Shown: positions 28,630-37,824 of the stretch, in pieces
Layout of the letters: each line of letters starts with the position of its first letter
Numbering within the stretch: position 1 is the first letter of the stretch
Assembly: GCA_963708865.1 (NCBI GenBank)
Contig: CAVPUC010000001.1
Location: 186,001-250,000 of the forward strand
Origin: DAIDKA01 sp963708865
GTDB lineage: Bacteria > Pseudomonadota > Gammaproteobacteria > Steroidobacterales > Steroidobacteraceae
Reading direction: 5' to 3'
Length of the DNA stretch: 64,000 bases
Notes under the pieces: model-generated
Told to the model about the DNA's origin: nothing
The model's database searches: none
Seen by the model: only the letters and a program-made list of their open reading frames with translations
Position numbers and translations under genes: made by a program

Positions 28630-29312
28630 CGCAGGAACGCGAACCAGTACCAGACCCCGTAGATCACCAGCCGGGGGGCGAGCACGATCACGATGCTCAA
28701 GAGCCACGAGCGCTTGGTCCATGTCTGTACGCCGATCACCATCAGCACCAGGGTCAGCAGTTGCACCAGGGTGATGCTGTTCAGCAGCGTGTAGCCGTTG
28801 TCGGCCTGGTCGTAATGAAAGAACAGCTCATTCAACGACAGGGGTGACAGAATTCCGGGCGCCGCCTGGGAAGGATCGCGCACCAGCAGCAGGACCGCCG
28901 TGACCACCACCGAGATCAGCTGCGGCACGCTGCACCACCAGGTGAACGCGAACCACTTCCGGAACGTCAGCTGTGCTTCCAGAAATTCACAGATGAAAAA
29001 GAAGTAGAACGCCGTTATCAGCTGAATCACGAAGAGCGCGATCGTGCCGCCAATCAGCGCCCCGATCAGCAAGGTCCCGCGTGACATGAGGCCCGCAGCC
29101 GCCGCACGCTGTGCCGCGGTCAGCGGACGCGACGCGAGTGTCTGGTTGATCAGCCAATCCACATTGACGCTCGAGTAGTACCAGATGATCATGCCGAGGG
29201 TGGCAATCACCAGCAGCCACATCGGCACGGCAAATCGCGGCGCCTTCTCCAGCTCCGTGAAGGCACGGCGCGGATGGGTGATCAGAGCGACGAAAGTCTG
29301 CGCAGCGGTCAT
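28626..29312 (-). CDS. YIP1-family membrane protein
   Basis: A 228-residue integral membrane protein of the YIP1 superfamily with about five helices: near residues 28-46, 80-110, 125-143, 175-196 and 205-225. Its short cytosolic N-terminus MTAAQTFVALITHPRRAFTE is typical of bacterial members. The role of these proteins is unknown. It is convergent with the suf operon (four-base overlap). Confidence 0.8.
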   Translation of the reverse strand: MTAAQTFVALITHPRRAFTELEKAPRFAVPMWLLVIATLGMIIWYYSSVNVDWLINQTLASRPLTAAQRAAAAGLMSRGTLLIGALIGGTIALFVIQLITAFYFFFICEFLEAQLTFRKWFAFTWWCSVPQLISVVVTAVLLLVRDPSQAAPGILSPLSLNELFFHYDQADNGYTLLNSITLVQLLTLVLMVIGVQTWTKRSWLLSIVIVLAPRLVIYGVWYWFAFLR

Positions 29313-29448
29313 TCGCGATCTCCAGCGGTAAGCGTTGTGGCGGTGACGATAGCGGACGCGCGGGAAGAATAATCAATTTTCCGCCAGCCAGGGGTGCTGC
29401 ACTGCGCTACCGCGCCAAGATGCGCGGCCGGGAGTCGCGCTGGCGCCG

Positions 29449-29454
29449 TATAAT
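29449..29454 (+). promoter_or_regulatory. Probable -10 element before the beta-helix lipoprotein
   Basis: A perfect TATAAT stands out in otherwise GC-rich sequence 33 bases upstream of the GTG at 29487. No good -35 is seen at the usual distance, so this is only a candidate promoter. The rest of 29313-29486 holds no recognisable gene. Confidence 0.4.
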
Positions 29455-29486
29455 CGCGACTGACCAGCATCACGTGGGCGGATCCA

Positions 29487-31611
29487 GTGGCGAAGAACTC
29501 CGGTCCCCGAGCGACTTACCGTGGCCCGCTCCTGTTACTCATCATGGCGGTCACCAGCTGCGGCCTGGTCCACTCGCAGGCGCCGCCTGTGCCGCCCGCC
29601 GCGAGTCAGTCCGGGAAAGCCACTGCTCCCCAGAGGCAGACGGTGGCCGGGGACTTCTGGACCGAACCCCCCACCTTGAGATCCCTGGGGTTTGAATGGC
29701 GCATTTCGGGTGATGACAACCGCAACGCCACGGTCCAGGTGAGTTATCGCCAGAAAGGCGAGCGCGTCTGGCGCAAAGCCCTGCCGCTCTTCCGGCTGCA
29801 GAATGAAATGGTGATGGGCGGACTGCCGCGCGATGGCGATGGCCAGCATTTCAACCGCTATGTCGCGCCCAACATGTTTGCCGGGAGCATCCTGAATCTC
29901 ACGCCCGACACCGAGTACGAGGCCCGCCTGGTGCTCTCCGACCCGGACGGAGTGAGGGGTACCGCCGTGCGGACGGTCACCGTCCGTACCCGAGGTGAGC
30001 CCGCGCCCGCGGCCGGTGGCCATGTCTTTCACGTCTATCCCTTTGACTTCAAGGGAACGCGGCAGCAGCCGGCGTTTACGGGACTTCTGGCCGCCTACTA
30101 TCTGGGATCGGACCAGTCCGACCATTCGCGCGAGATGCCCCCGCGCGTGCAGCCCGGCGACACCATCCTGGTCCATGCCGGGATCTACAAGGACAACCGC
30201 TTCGTCTACAGCGGCTTTGACCGCACCATTGCCGCCTACGGCACGCCCTTTGATGGCACCTACTATCTGACTCAGAACGGCACGCCCGACAAACCCATCG
30301 TCATCAAGTCCGCCGGGGATGGCGAGGTGGTGTTCGATGGTGATGGCTGCGACAACCTCTTCAATCTCATGGGCGGCAGCTACAACTATTTCGAAGGCAT
30401 CACCGTCCGCAACACCCAGGTCGCCTTCAAGCTGGGCATCAAGAACATCGCCGGCTCCAGCGGCTTCACGCTCAAGCACAGTCGGGTCTATGACGTGGGA
30501 CGCGTCATCGAAGCCGGCTGGTCCGGCTCGAAGAATTTCTACATCGCCGACAATGTCTTCATCGGCCGGCACGACCCGCTCAAGCTGCAGAGCTGGTTCA
30601 CGCCCGAAGTGTGGGCGAAATTCCCCGGCTATCCGGCGTTGATCAAATCCGAATATGCCGTCAAGGTATACGGTCAGGGCCATGTCGTTGAATACAACTA
30701 CGTGGCCAACTGGCATGACGGCATCGACGTCGATACCTATGGCGATCCGGACGGGACACCCAAGGAGCTGCGCGACCGGGTTCCCGTGGCCATCGACATC
30801 AACAACAACGACATGTACAACACCGACGACAACTGCGTCGAAGCCGACGGCGGTGCCCACAACATCCGGGTGTTCCAGAACCGTTGTTTCAATTCCACGG
30901 GCGGCGCCTTGAGCGCCCAGCCGATCTTCGGCGGACCGCTATACTTCTATCAAAACCTGGTTTACGGCCAGACCACCGGCGGCTATCTGAAGCTGGTCGA
31001 CACCCCGGCCGGCGTCCTCATCTACCAGAACACCTTCATTGGTCAGGCCCGCTACTCAGGCCCGGCCTCCAACGTGCACTTTCGCAACAACCTGATCCTG
31101 GCCGATGGCTGGACGTTCCGGGCTCTTCGCCTTGAGGAGCTACACCAGTTATTCCGATTCGGACTACAACGGCTTTCGCACCACCCCCGGCGCGGCCAAT
31201 TCCTTTGAGTGGGATTCGCCCGCCGCCGGACTGCGCACCGATTACCAGGGCAAGCTTGCGGTACGCCAATTCAAGACGCTCGAGGAATTCCGGGCCGGCA
31301 CCGGCAATGAGGCGCACAGCGTCACGGTCGATTATGGAATTTTCACCAATGTGCCGATGCCGGAGCGCACGGATCCCCAGCGACTGTACAACCCGGAGGA
31401 TCTGGACTTCCGTCTGAAGCCCGGCTCCGCCGCGATTGATGCGGGAGTCGAACTGCCGAGCATCACCGACGGCTTCACCGGCAAGGCCCCCGACCTCGGC
31501 GCCTATGAGCTCGGCAGGCCGCTGCCGCACTACGGACCGCGCTCCGCGCCCGCAGGCGCGCCCGCAGCGGATGCACCGCGGTCGCTGCGCGGGCCTCCCG
31601 TCGGACTCTGA
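29487..31611 (+). CDS. Secreted right-handed beta-helix lipoprotein, one-base frameshift
   Basis: A lipoprotein of about 707 residues with signal peptide LLLLIMAVTSC, so it is anchored at the cell surface or in the periplasm. A fibronectin-type III-like segment (LTPDTEYEARLVLSDPDG) precedes a right-handed parallel beta-helix of the kind found in polysaccharide lyases. The coils show repeated Asn/Asp turns such as YFEGITVRNTQVAFKLG and VVEYNYVANWHDGID. An extra G near 31127 breaks the frame after LADGWTF. Skipping it restores FALRSYTSYSDSDYNGF and a C-terminus ending at 31611. The substrate is unknown; a lyase or glycan-binding role is a family-level inference. The start is a GTG. The beta-lactamase gene follows by 16 bases. 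Confidence 0.75.
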
Positions 31612-31627
31612 ACCGGGGGTCGCTTAG

Positions 31628-32491
31628 GTGCTGAGTCGCCGAGGTTTTGTGGCGTTGGCGACGTTCTCCTTACCGGCGATCGTTCACGGTACCCCCTCGC
31701 GCCTCACCACATTGCCGAGGGTCCTGGAGCAGCTCGAGCGAACCAACGGCGGTCGCCTCGGCGTCGCGGTAGTCGACACCGGCACCGGCGAGCATGCCGA
31801 CTACCGCGGGCATGAGCGCTTTCCCCTGTGCAGCACTTTCAAATTCCTGCTTGCCGCCGCGATTCTGTACCGGCTGGATCGCCACGAGGAGACCCCGGAG
31901 CGGGCCATCGGCATTCCGAAGACACTCCTGGGTCACTCGCCGCTGACACAGCCGCATGCAGGAGCGACCATGACGGTCGCCGCACTGTGCCACGCGATCG
32001 TGACCCAAAGCGACAACACGGCAGCGAATCTGTTGCTCGAGACCGTGGGTGGGCCGAGGGGCGTTACGACTTTCGCACGCCTCATGGGCGATCACCTCAC
32101 GCGCCTCGACCGCACCGAGCCCACGCTGAACGAGGCGCTCGAGGGTGATCCCCGCGATACGACCTCACCTCTCGCCATGGCCGGCAACCTGAACACGGTG
32201 CTGCTGGGGCCGGCGCTGTCGCCCGCCTCCCGACAGCAGTTGACGCAGTGGATGATCGGCTGCGAAACAGGCCTGGATCAGCTGCGAGCGACGCTGCCGC
32301 CCGATTGGCGCGCCGCGGACAAGACCGGCACCAATGGCACGCACACCTCGAACGACATTGCCGTCTTTTGGCCTCCCGCCGGGCGAGCCCTCATCGTGAC
32401 GGCGTACATCACCCACTGCCGGGGTCCGCAAACCAAACGCGACGCACTGCTCGCCGAGATCGGACGGCTCGTTTCGGGCGTTCACGGCTGA
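31628..32491 (+). CDS. Class A beta-lactamase, Tat-exported
   Basis: A serine beta-lactamase of 287 residues. The start LSRRGFVAL is a twin-arginine signal, so folded export is expected. Class A motifs are complete: S69-T-F-K72, S128-D-N130, the omega loop E164-x-x-L-N168 and K232-T-G. A Cys precedes the active serine as in several carbapenemases, but the matching downstream Cys is Asn (KTGTNG), so the carbapenemase disulfide cannot form. The start is a GTG. It lies 16 bases after the beta-helix gene on the same strand. The spectrum cannot be told from sequence. It is probably a chromosomal resident gene, since no mobile element flanks it. Confidence 0.9.
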   Translation: MLSRRGFVALATFSLPAIVHGTPSRLTTLPRVLEQLERTNGGRLGVAVVDTGTGEHADYRGHERFPLCSTFKFLLAAAILYRLDRHEETPERAIGIPKTLLGHSPLTQPHAGATMTVAALCHAIVTQSDNTAANLLLETVGGPRGVTTFARLMGDHLTRLDRTEPTLNEALEGDPRDTTSPLAMAGNLNTVLLGPALSPASRQQLTQWMIGCETGLDQLRATLPPDWRAADKTGTNGTHTSNDIAVFWPPAGRALIVTAYITHCRGPQTKRDALLAEIGRLVSGVHG

Positions 32492-32508
32492 CCCGGACCG
32501 AGGTTGCG

Positions 32509-32847
32509 TTATTCGACGATGATGGTGGCCGTCATCTGCGGGTGAATGGAACAGAACACCCGGTAGGTGCCCGGTTTATCGAAAGTGAACGTGTAGGTCA
32601 TACCGGTGTCCAGGGCGCCCGAACGAAACACGCCCGTGTCGCTGACGATGGTATGCGGCTCATCGTCCTGATTGACCAAGGTGACTGCTGCCCCGACGTG
32701 GGTGGTCAGCTGCATGGGCACGAACATGAAATCCTTGATGGCGATGCGCTCGGCCTGCGGCGGTGCGGCCGACCAGGCGGGGCAGCCCACCAGCAGCGCC
32801 AGCACGCTCACCGCCGCAGGCAGGCGGCGATTGAGCTTGAGGCTCAT
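32509..32847 (-). CDS. Cupredoxin (plastocyanin/azurin-like)
   Basis: A small blue-copper-type protein of 112 residues with a signal peptide (about 1-27). The fold is recognisable from DFMFVPMQLTTHVG, and the type 1 copper ligands are the His in DEPHTIVS plus Cys, His and Met in VFCSIHPQM. It probably works in the periplasm in electron transfer or copper handling. The start overlaps the phosphoesterase stop by four bases, so the two are cotranscribed from the ECF-type promoter at 33811-33837. Confidence 0.9.
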   Translation of the reverse strand: MSLKLNRRLPAAVSVLALLVGCPAWSAAPPQAERIAIKDFMFVPMQLTTHVGAAVTLVNQDDEPHTIVSDTGVFRSGALDTGMTYTFTFDKPGTYRVFCSIHPQMTATIIVE

Positions 32848-33782
32848 AGCGTCGCATCGCTCAGCGCGAGCGACCGCGGATGCTTGACCACCGAAACGCT
32901 GGTGATGCCCAACATGCCCGCCAGCTGCTCGGCCGGAACCTTCAGCGGGCCGGGACCTGCGGCCGTGCCGGCCGCGGGCTGCGGATAGGCCGTGGAGCGG
33001 GCGGTATGGAAGGTCATGTTGCCTTCAACCTTCTGCACGATCTGATGGATGTGTCCATTGAGTACCGTCACTGATCCGAAGCGCCGCAGCTGTTGCAGCA
33101 ACTGCTCGGTATCACCGGTGCCCCAACCCCAGGGCTCATAGATGGTCCACAGCGGCATGTGCGCGAATATCACGATCGGTGTGCTGGAAGAACGGCTCTT
33201 CAGATCCGCGCTAACCCAGGCGATTTGCTCGGCACCCAGCATCGCGAGCGCTCCCGCCTTGAAGCTCAGCACGTTGATGAGCGAGACAAAGTGCACGCCT
33301 GAATGATCGAAGCTGTAGTAACCCTTGTTCGCCGAGGCCTTGCCGAATCGCGAAAAGTATTCGCTCGCGGTCGCGTCCGCGACATCATGTTCGCCGGGAG
33401 TCGTATGCAGCTCGGTGGCGCGTAGTCGGGAGAACATCTGCCCGGCCAGATCGAATTCCTCGGGCTTTGACAGGTGGGTGATGTCGCCGGTGTGGATGAT
33501 CAGCGCCGGCTGCTGCGACATCCCGTTGATCAGGTCGATGGCCGATGTCAGCGTGCCCGTGACATCCGGATTGGCATCCTTGGCGAAACCGATATGGGTA
33601 TCGCTCAGCTGCACAAACAGCGGCTTGCCGAATGGCTTTGCGGCATCTTGGCTATCGGCCGCAACCGCCAGATCGATGGGCGTGAACACACCGCCCGCCA
33701 GCGCGAAAAGCGTGCCCGCCCCGCCATAGGCCATGCACTTGAGGGCCTTGCGGCGCCCGTTGAGGGTTTGCTCATCAGTCAC
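32844..33782 (-). CDS. Tat-exported metallophosphoesterase
   Basis: A calcineurin-type phosphoesterase of 312 residues with an N-terminal GRRKALKCM twin-arginine signal. Metal-binding motifs appear in order: SDTHIG, GDITH, GEHD (usually GNHD), AHMPLW and GHIH. The Asn-to-Glu change in the third motif is notable. The GTG start is preceded by AGGAG at 7 bases. An ECF-type promoter (33811-33837) lies directly upstream and overlaps the anti-sigma stop codon. The substrate is unknown; pairing with a cupredoxin and an ECF sigma suggests an envelope or metal/oxidative stress response. Confidence 0.88.
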   Translation of the reverse strand: MTDEQTLNGRRKALKCMAYGGAGTLFALAGGVFTPIDLAVAADSQDAAKPFGKPLFVQLSDTHIGFAKDANPDVTGTLTSAIDLINGMSQQPALIIHTGDITHLSKPEEFDLAGQMFSRLRATELHTTPGEHDVADATASEYFSRFGKASANKGYYSFDHSGVHFVSLINVLSFKAGALAMLGAEQIAWVSADLKSRSSSTPIVIFAHMPLWTIYEPWGWGTGDTEQLLQQLRRFGSVTVLNGHIHQIVQKVEGNMTFHTARSTAYPQPAAGTAAGPGPLKVPAEQLAGMLGITSVSVVKHPRSLALSDATL

Positions 33783-33810
33783 GTCTGTCTCCTGTGGGGT
33801 TCAGGAGTAC

Positions 33811-33837
33811 AGACTCGGCAGTGCGGCGCTTTATTCC
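33811..33837 (-). promoter_or_regulatory. ECF-type promoter for the phosphoesterase-cupredoxin pair
   Basis: Read on the minus strand: GGAATAA, 16 bases, GTCT. The element has the same two boxes and the same spacing as the one before the sigma gene (35159-35185). The GGAATAA box contains the TAA stop of the anti-sigma gene. The GTCT box ends 28 bases before the GTG of the phosphoesterase. Confidence 0.72.
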
Positions 33838-34620
33838 GGCGGGAGTTCCCGCGCCGCCTGTTCCTGCAGCAGCGCCGCGAGCGCACCAAGCTCGCTCCAC
33901 CCGGCGTCCGACACGGCGCAGTACCCCACGTTTCCAGACTTCCAGAACGCCAGATGATAGCCGTTGAGCATCGTATCCTTCGGTACACCGGCCCGCCCCG
34001 ATGGCCCAGCTGAACACGTTGATGATGTGCCGACCGTGCTGGTAGACCGTAACAGCTGCACGCTGATGATTGAGCTCCGCAACCCGCCCGCCCAGGAGGC
34101 GATAGCCCTGCGAGGTAAAATCGGCGACCACGGGCGACACATCCGTGCGCCCCGCAAACCAAGGTCTCACCGTGTGCTGATCGGTCGACACCACATCGAT
34201 CAGGTGCGCTGCGATCAGGGAGCGGGTGTGATCCGCGATCAGCTCCTGCGACAGTCCATGGTTGAACAACCACCCGAACACCACGAAGGCGAGGCCTGCC
34301 GCCAAGGCGCTGGCCCCCGCGCCGCTGAACACGCCGATCCAGAAAGGCCGCGACCGCACTGCGGATCGATGCCGGCCACCCCGCGGGGGTCTGACCTGTG
34401 CCTCCTCATCCAGTGCCTGCGTGATCCGTTCACGCAGTGCAGCGGGCGCGCCGGCCAATGTGACGCCGCTGCGCACCCGCTCACGAACTTGCGCAAGTTC
34501 CCGCAACAACTGCTGACACTCGCCACAGGTGCTCACATGCCGCTCGATCTCGAAGGCGGTCGATGCGTCGACCTCGCCGTCGAAATACGCCTGCGCACGC
34601 AGCGATTCAGCGCATTCCAT
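33831..34620 (-). CDS. Anti-sigma factor with zinc motif, one-base frameshift
   Basis: A membrane-anchored anti-sigma factor of about 262 residues. The N-terminal ZAS domain has the H-x3-C-x2-C zinc motif (H28, C32, C35 in HVSTCGEC). A single helix (FWIGVFSGAGASALAAGLAFVVFGWLF) is followed by a periplasmic domain. An extra G in a G4 run near 34010 breaks the frame after NVFSWAI. Skipping it restores GRAGVPKDTMLNGYHLAFW and AVSDAGWSELGALAALLQ, a C-terminus typical of these regulators, with the stop at 33831. The ATG at 34620 overlaps the sigma gene by 14 bases. Confidence 0.87.
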
Positions 34621-35149
34621 TGGATTCTCCGCGGATCTCATGCTGCCAACGGGTCCGCAATGCGGCGCGCGCCCGCGCCAGCCGGGACATGACCGTGCCG
34701 ATGGGGAGGTTGGTGATGGTGGCTATTTCGCGGTACTCCAGGTCTTCGATTTCCCTCAGGACCAAGACTTCGCGATGCTCGTGGGGTAGCGCTGCAAGCA
34801 TGCGTTGCAGGGTGCGCTGGTTGTCACGATGAATGGCTTCGGTTTCCGGATCGGGACTGTCGTCCGCCAGTTCCCCGCCTGCTTCATCGCCTTCCTCGGG
34901 CAGCGGTACGGAGCCGCGGCGTTGCCGCTGTCTGGCAGCCGTCAGATGGCAGTTTCTGATGATCGTCAGCAGCCATGCCTTGCCATCGGCCCCACGCAGG
35001 TCCTCAAAGCTTCGATAGGCCCGCAGGGTGGCCTCCTGCACGATGTCGTCGGCGTCGTTCGAGGAACGGGCAAGCCAGCGGGCATACCGGTAAGCCGCGT
35101 CCAGGTGCGGCAGCACCTGCGCCTCAAATCGACCCCGCTTATCGTCCAT
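34607..35149 (-). CDS. ECF RNA polymerase sigma factor
   Basis: A 180-residue extracytoplasmic-function sigma factor. Region 2 covers LPHLDAAYRYARWLARSSNDADDIVQEATLRAYRSF in order, including the -10-binding AWLLTIIRN segment. Region 4 is LAALPHEHREVLVLREIEDLEYREIATITNLPIGTVMSRLARAR. The start MDDKRGRFEAQVLPH is chosen because it matches family N-termini. The putative -10 of its own promoter ends only 10 bases upstream, so the message may be nearly leaderless. It is cotranscribed with its anti-sigma factor and divergent from ddl. Confidence 0.9.
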   Translation of the reverse strand: MDDKRGRFEAQVLPHLDAAYRYARWLARSSNDADDIVQEATLRAYRSFEDLRGADGKAWLLTIIRNCHLTAARQRQRRGSVPLPEEGDEAGGELADDSPDPETEAIHRDNQRTLQRMLAALPHEHREVLVLREIEDLEYREIATITNLPIGTVMSRLARARAALRTRWQHEIRGESNGMR

Positions 35150-35158
35150 CGAGACTGA

Positions 35159-35185
35159 AGACTCCGCCGACGCCGGGTTTATTCC
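35159..35185 (-). promoter_or_regulatory. ECF-type autoregulatory promoter of the sigma gene
   Basis: On the minus strand the sequence reads GGAATAA, 16 bases, GTCT, the same as the element at 33811-33837. GGAAT-type -35 boxes with short -10 boxes are usual for ECF sigma factors that control their own genes. The exact repeat of boxes and spacing within one locus makes chance unlikely. Confidence 0.72.
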
Positions 35186-35267
35186 ACCGCAATCGGTCGG
35201 CCGTTGCCACATTTCGTCCGAATTCGGCCATTGCTGCGCCATATCGCCGCGCGAGGCTATGCCGGTC

Positions 35268-36269
35268 ATGAGGATTGCGGTTCTCTTTGGCGGTACGAGC
35301 GACGAGCGGGACGTGTCCATCGCCAGTGCCGCACAGATCATCCCGGCGCTACGCGCCCTGGGTCACGAAGTCCATGCAGTGGACACGGCTTGCGGGCGGT
35401 TACAGCCGCCCGAGGAAGCACTGCTCCTGGCGCGCCGGGTGGCCCCGGCGCCCCCTTCCCGCAACGCCATCGAACAGGTGCGTGCCCGCGCTGTCAGTGT
35501 GTCGCCGGAGCATTTCGACATCCAAACCGCCGATGTCATATTCCTCGCTCTTCACGGTGGCGCAGGCGAAGACGGCCGCCTGCAGGCGCTGCTGGATCTG
35601 GCGGGCATGCCCTACACCGGCAGCCACCACATCGCGAGCGCCGCAGCGATGGACAAGGACTTGGCGAAACGGCTGTTCCGATCGGCCGCGGTGCCGACGC
35701 CTGACTGGCTGATGGCACCCGTTGAGGGCGCCGCAGTCGATCGGGCGCTGGGATGGCCAGTAGTCGTCAAGCCGAGCAAACAGGGGTCGACCGTGGGGCT
35801 GACCGTGGTGCGCGCCGCCGCTGCCCTAGCCCCTGCCATTCAATTTGCGCTCGCCTTCGATGATGAAGTCATGATCGAGAAGTTCATTCCGGGTCGTGAA
35901 TTCACGGTCGGGATCCTTGATCAGCAGGCATTGCCCGTCGGTGAGATTTTCGCACCCGGAGAGGTCTTTGACTATCACTCCAAGTATCAGGCCGGCGCCG
36001 CACGCGAACTGTTCCCGGCGCAGCTTCCGGAGGGTGAGTCTGCGTTACTGCAGCAGTACGCCCTGCGTGCACACCGCGCGTTGAAGCTGGGAGCGTATAG
36101 CCGCATCGATTTTCGCCGCGACTCAAGCGGGCAATTGTGGTGCCTGGAAGCCAACTCGCTACCGGGCATGACCTCGATGAGTCTTTTGCCGCAGGCCGCC
36201 AAAGCGGCCGGCATTGAATTTCCGGCCCTGCTCGAACGAATCTGCAAAGGGGCCATCAGGCCACGCTAG
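35268..36269 (+). CDS. ddl: D-alanine--D-alanine ligase
   Basis: An ATP-grasp enzyme that joins two D-alanines for peptidoglycan precursors, 333 residues. Conserved landmarks are VLFGGTSDERDVSIAS at the start, HGGAGEDGRLQALLDLAGMPYTGS, WPVVVKPSKQGSTVG in the ATP-grasp region and CLEANSLPGMTSMSLLPQAA at the metal/substrate site. The catalytic Glu lies in DERDVS. It is not in a mur-fts cluster here, so a second ddl copy may exist elsewhere. The start at 35268 matches the family. Confidence 0.94.
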   Translation: MRIAVLFGGTSDERDVSIASAAQIIPALRALGHEVHAVDTACGRLQPPEEALLLARRVAPAPPSRNAIEQVRARAVSVSPEHFDIQTADVIFLALHGGAGEDGRLQALLDLAGMPYTGSHHIASAAAMDKDLAKRLFRSAAVPTPDWLMAPVEGAAVDRALGWPVVVKPSKQGSTVGLTVVRAAAALAPAIQFALAFDDEVMIEKFIPGREFTVGILDQQALPVGEIFAPGEVFDYHSKYQAGAARELFPAQLPEGESALLQQYALRAHRALKLGAYSRIDFRRDSSGQLWCLEANSLPGMTSMSLLPQAAKAAGIEFPALLERICKGAIRPR

Positions 36270-36297
36270 ATACAGATAGCCAAGGCGACGGTATCGT

Positions 36298-37824
36298 TCA
36301 GGTTCCCAGTGCCAGGCGGATGCCGTGGTCGGCAAGATATCGTTCGATCAGCAGCGGATCCTGCCGGCTGACTGCCAGGCCGATGTACGCGTCCGGCCGG
36401 ATCAGGTAGATGGCGTCCCGGGCTAAGCCGGCTTTATCGTGTGCTTGGGTCCACTCGAACGCATGCAGCGCAACCCGGGTTGAACACCAGGCGGCCACAG
36501 CGGGGTTCACGTTGCCGTAGACGTGAAGCTGCCAGGCGGTGGTCGCGAGCGTGTCGAAATTGTCGCCGTTCGCGCTCTTCGCCCAGGGCAGCCGGTCACC
36601 GCCATGCAGTGCGCCGGCCCTGCCGGCACTGACCGGGCTGTCGCGATAGGCGATCACGATCTGGGAGACGGCGCTGAACATGTATTCGCGGGCCGCTTTG
36701 AGCTGGAAGAGCGCGGGAAGAACATTGGGCACGACGCGGGTGCGCAGGAACGTCGCAGTGCTGCCTTCGGCCGTTGCCATCGTGAACGCTCGATCCGTCG
36801 TCGCGACAAGCCTTTGGGCGAAGGGACGCCGTTCACTCTCGTAGCTGTCGAGCAGCCGATCCGTCGCCGTGCCAGCAAGAACGCTCTTCAGCTTCCAGGC
36901 GAGATTGATGGCATCGCCGATCCCGGTATTCATCCCCTGCCCTCCTGCGGGACTGTGGATGTGTGCAGCATCGCCCAACAGGAAGGTGCGCCCCTTACGG
37001 AACAGGTCCGTGACGCGATGATGGACTCGGTAGGTCGAGAACCAGTTCACCGTCTGTATCTGCACCTTCATGTTCTGGATGGCACGCGCGCTGACATCAT
37101 TGAAGGTGAGGGTGTCGGGATGCGCCGCGCGCTCGCCGCGCACCGTGCCGATCAATCGCGCCCGGCCACGACCCTTCAGCGGAAACACCGCCAGAAAATC
37201 GGCCTCCTCAAGGTCGATGTGCAGCTCGCCATCGAGCGCCGGCCCACTGGCTTCCATGTCCGCGACGTAGAACAGCTGATCATAGGTGCCGCCGGGGAAG
37301 CCCGTGCCGATGCCCTGACGGACCACCGAGTGCGCCCCGTCGCAGCCGGCCAGGTAGCCGGCCTCGCAGGTCTCCTCCTCCCCGTTCGCTGCACGCAGCG
37401 TGGCGCTGACCGCCTCGGCGATCTGATAAAAGCGCACGAGCTCGGTCTGCCGCTCGACCGTCACACCAAACGATGCGAGCCGCTCAATGAGCAGCCGCTC
37501 GTGCTGATCCTGGGGATAGGTGAAGGGCCCATAGGGCGTGAGCTCATCGGCGATGGTGTCAAAGGGAACACGGGCCGCGCGCTCGCCGTTCACCCACAGA
37601 TTGATTCCCGAAACTTTGAGCCCCTGTTCCAGCACCGTCTCCGTGAGATCGAGCTGGCGATACAGTTCCAGTGTGCGCGCCTGCACGGCGATGGCGCGTG
37701 AGGTCGTACCAGGACCCGCCGCCTTGTCGATGATGCGCACCTTCACGCCCATCTGGGTGAGCCACAGCGCCAGCACCAGCCCGGTCGGGCCGGCCCCGAT
37801 GATCAATACGTCGCTGCGCTTCAT
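36298..37824 (-). CDS. FAD-dependent aromatic monooxygenase (PheA/TfdB-like)
   Basis: A class A flavoprotein hydroxylase of 508 residues. The FAD dinucleotide motif is GAGPTGLVLALWL, the DG motif GCDGAHSVVRQGIG, and the ribityl-binding motif LLGDAAHIHSPAGGQGMNTGIGDA. It is related to phenol, pentachlorophenol and polyketide hydroxylases. It overlaps the tannase-like esterase gene by four bases, so the pair may act in sequence: ester hydrolysis, then ring hydroxylation of a released aromatic acid. That pathway is an inference. Confidence 0.87.
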   Translation of the reverse strand: MKRSDVLIIGAGPTGLVLALWLTQMGVKVRIIDKAAGPGTTSRAIAVQARTLELYRQLDLTETVLEQGLKVSGINLWVNGERAARVPFDTIADELTPYGPFTYPQDQHERLLIERLASFGVTVERQTELVRFYQIAEAVSATLRAANGEEETCEAGYLAGCDGAHSVVRQGIGTGFPGGTYDQLFYVADMEASGPALDGELHIDLEEADFLAVFPLKGRGRARLIGTVRGERAAHPDTLTFNDVSARAIQNMKVQIQTVNWFSTYRVHHRVTDLFRKGRTFLLGDAAHIHSPAGGQGMNTGIGDAINLAWKLKSVLAGTATDRLLDSYESERRPFAQRLVATTDRAFTMATAEGSTATFLRTRVVPNVLPALFQLKAAREYMFSAVSQIVIAYRDSPVSAGRAGALHGGDRLPWAKSANGDNFDTLATTAWQLHVYGNVNPAVAAWCSTRVALHAFEWTQAHDKAGLARDAIYLIRPDAYIGLAVSRQDPLLIERYLADHGIRLALGT

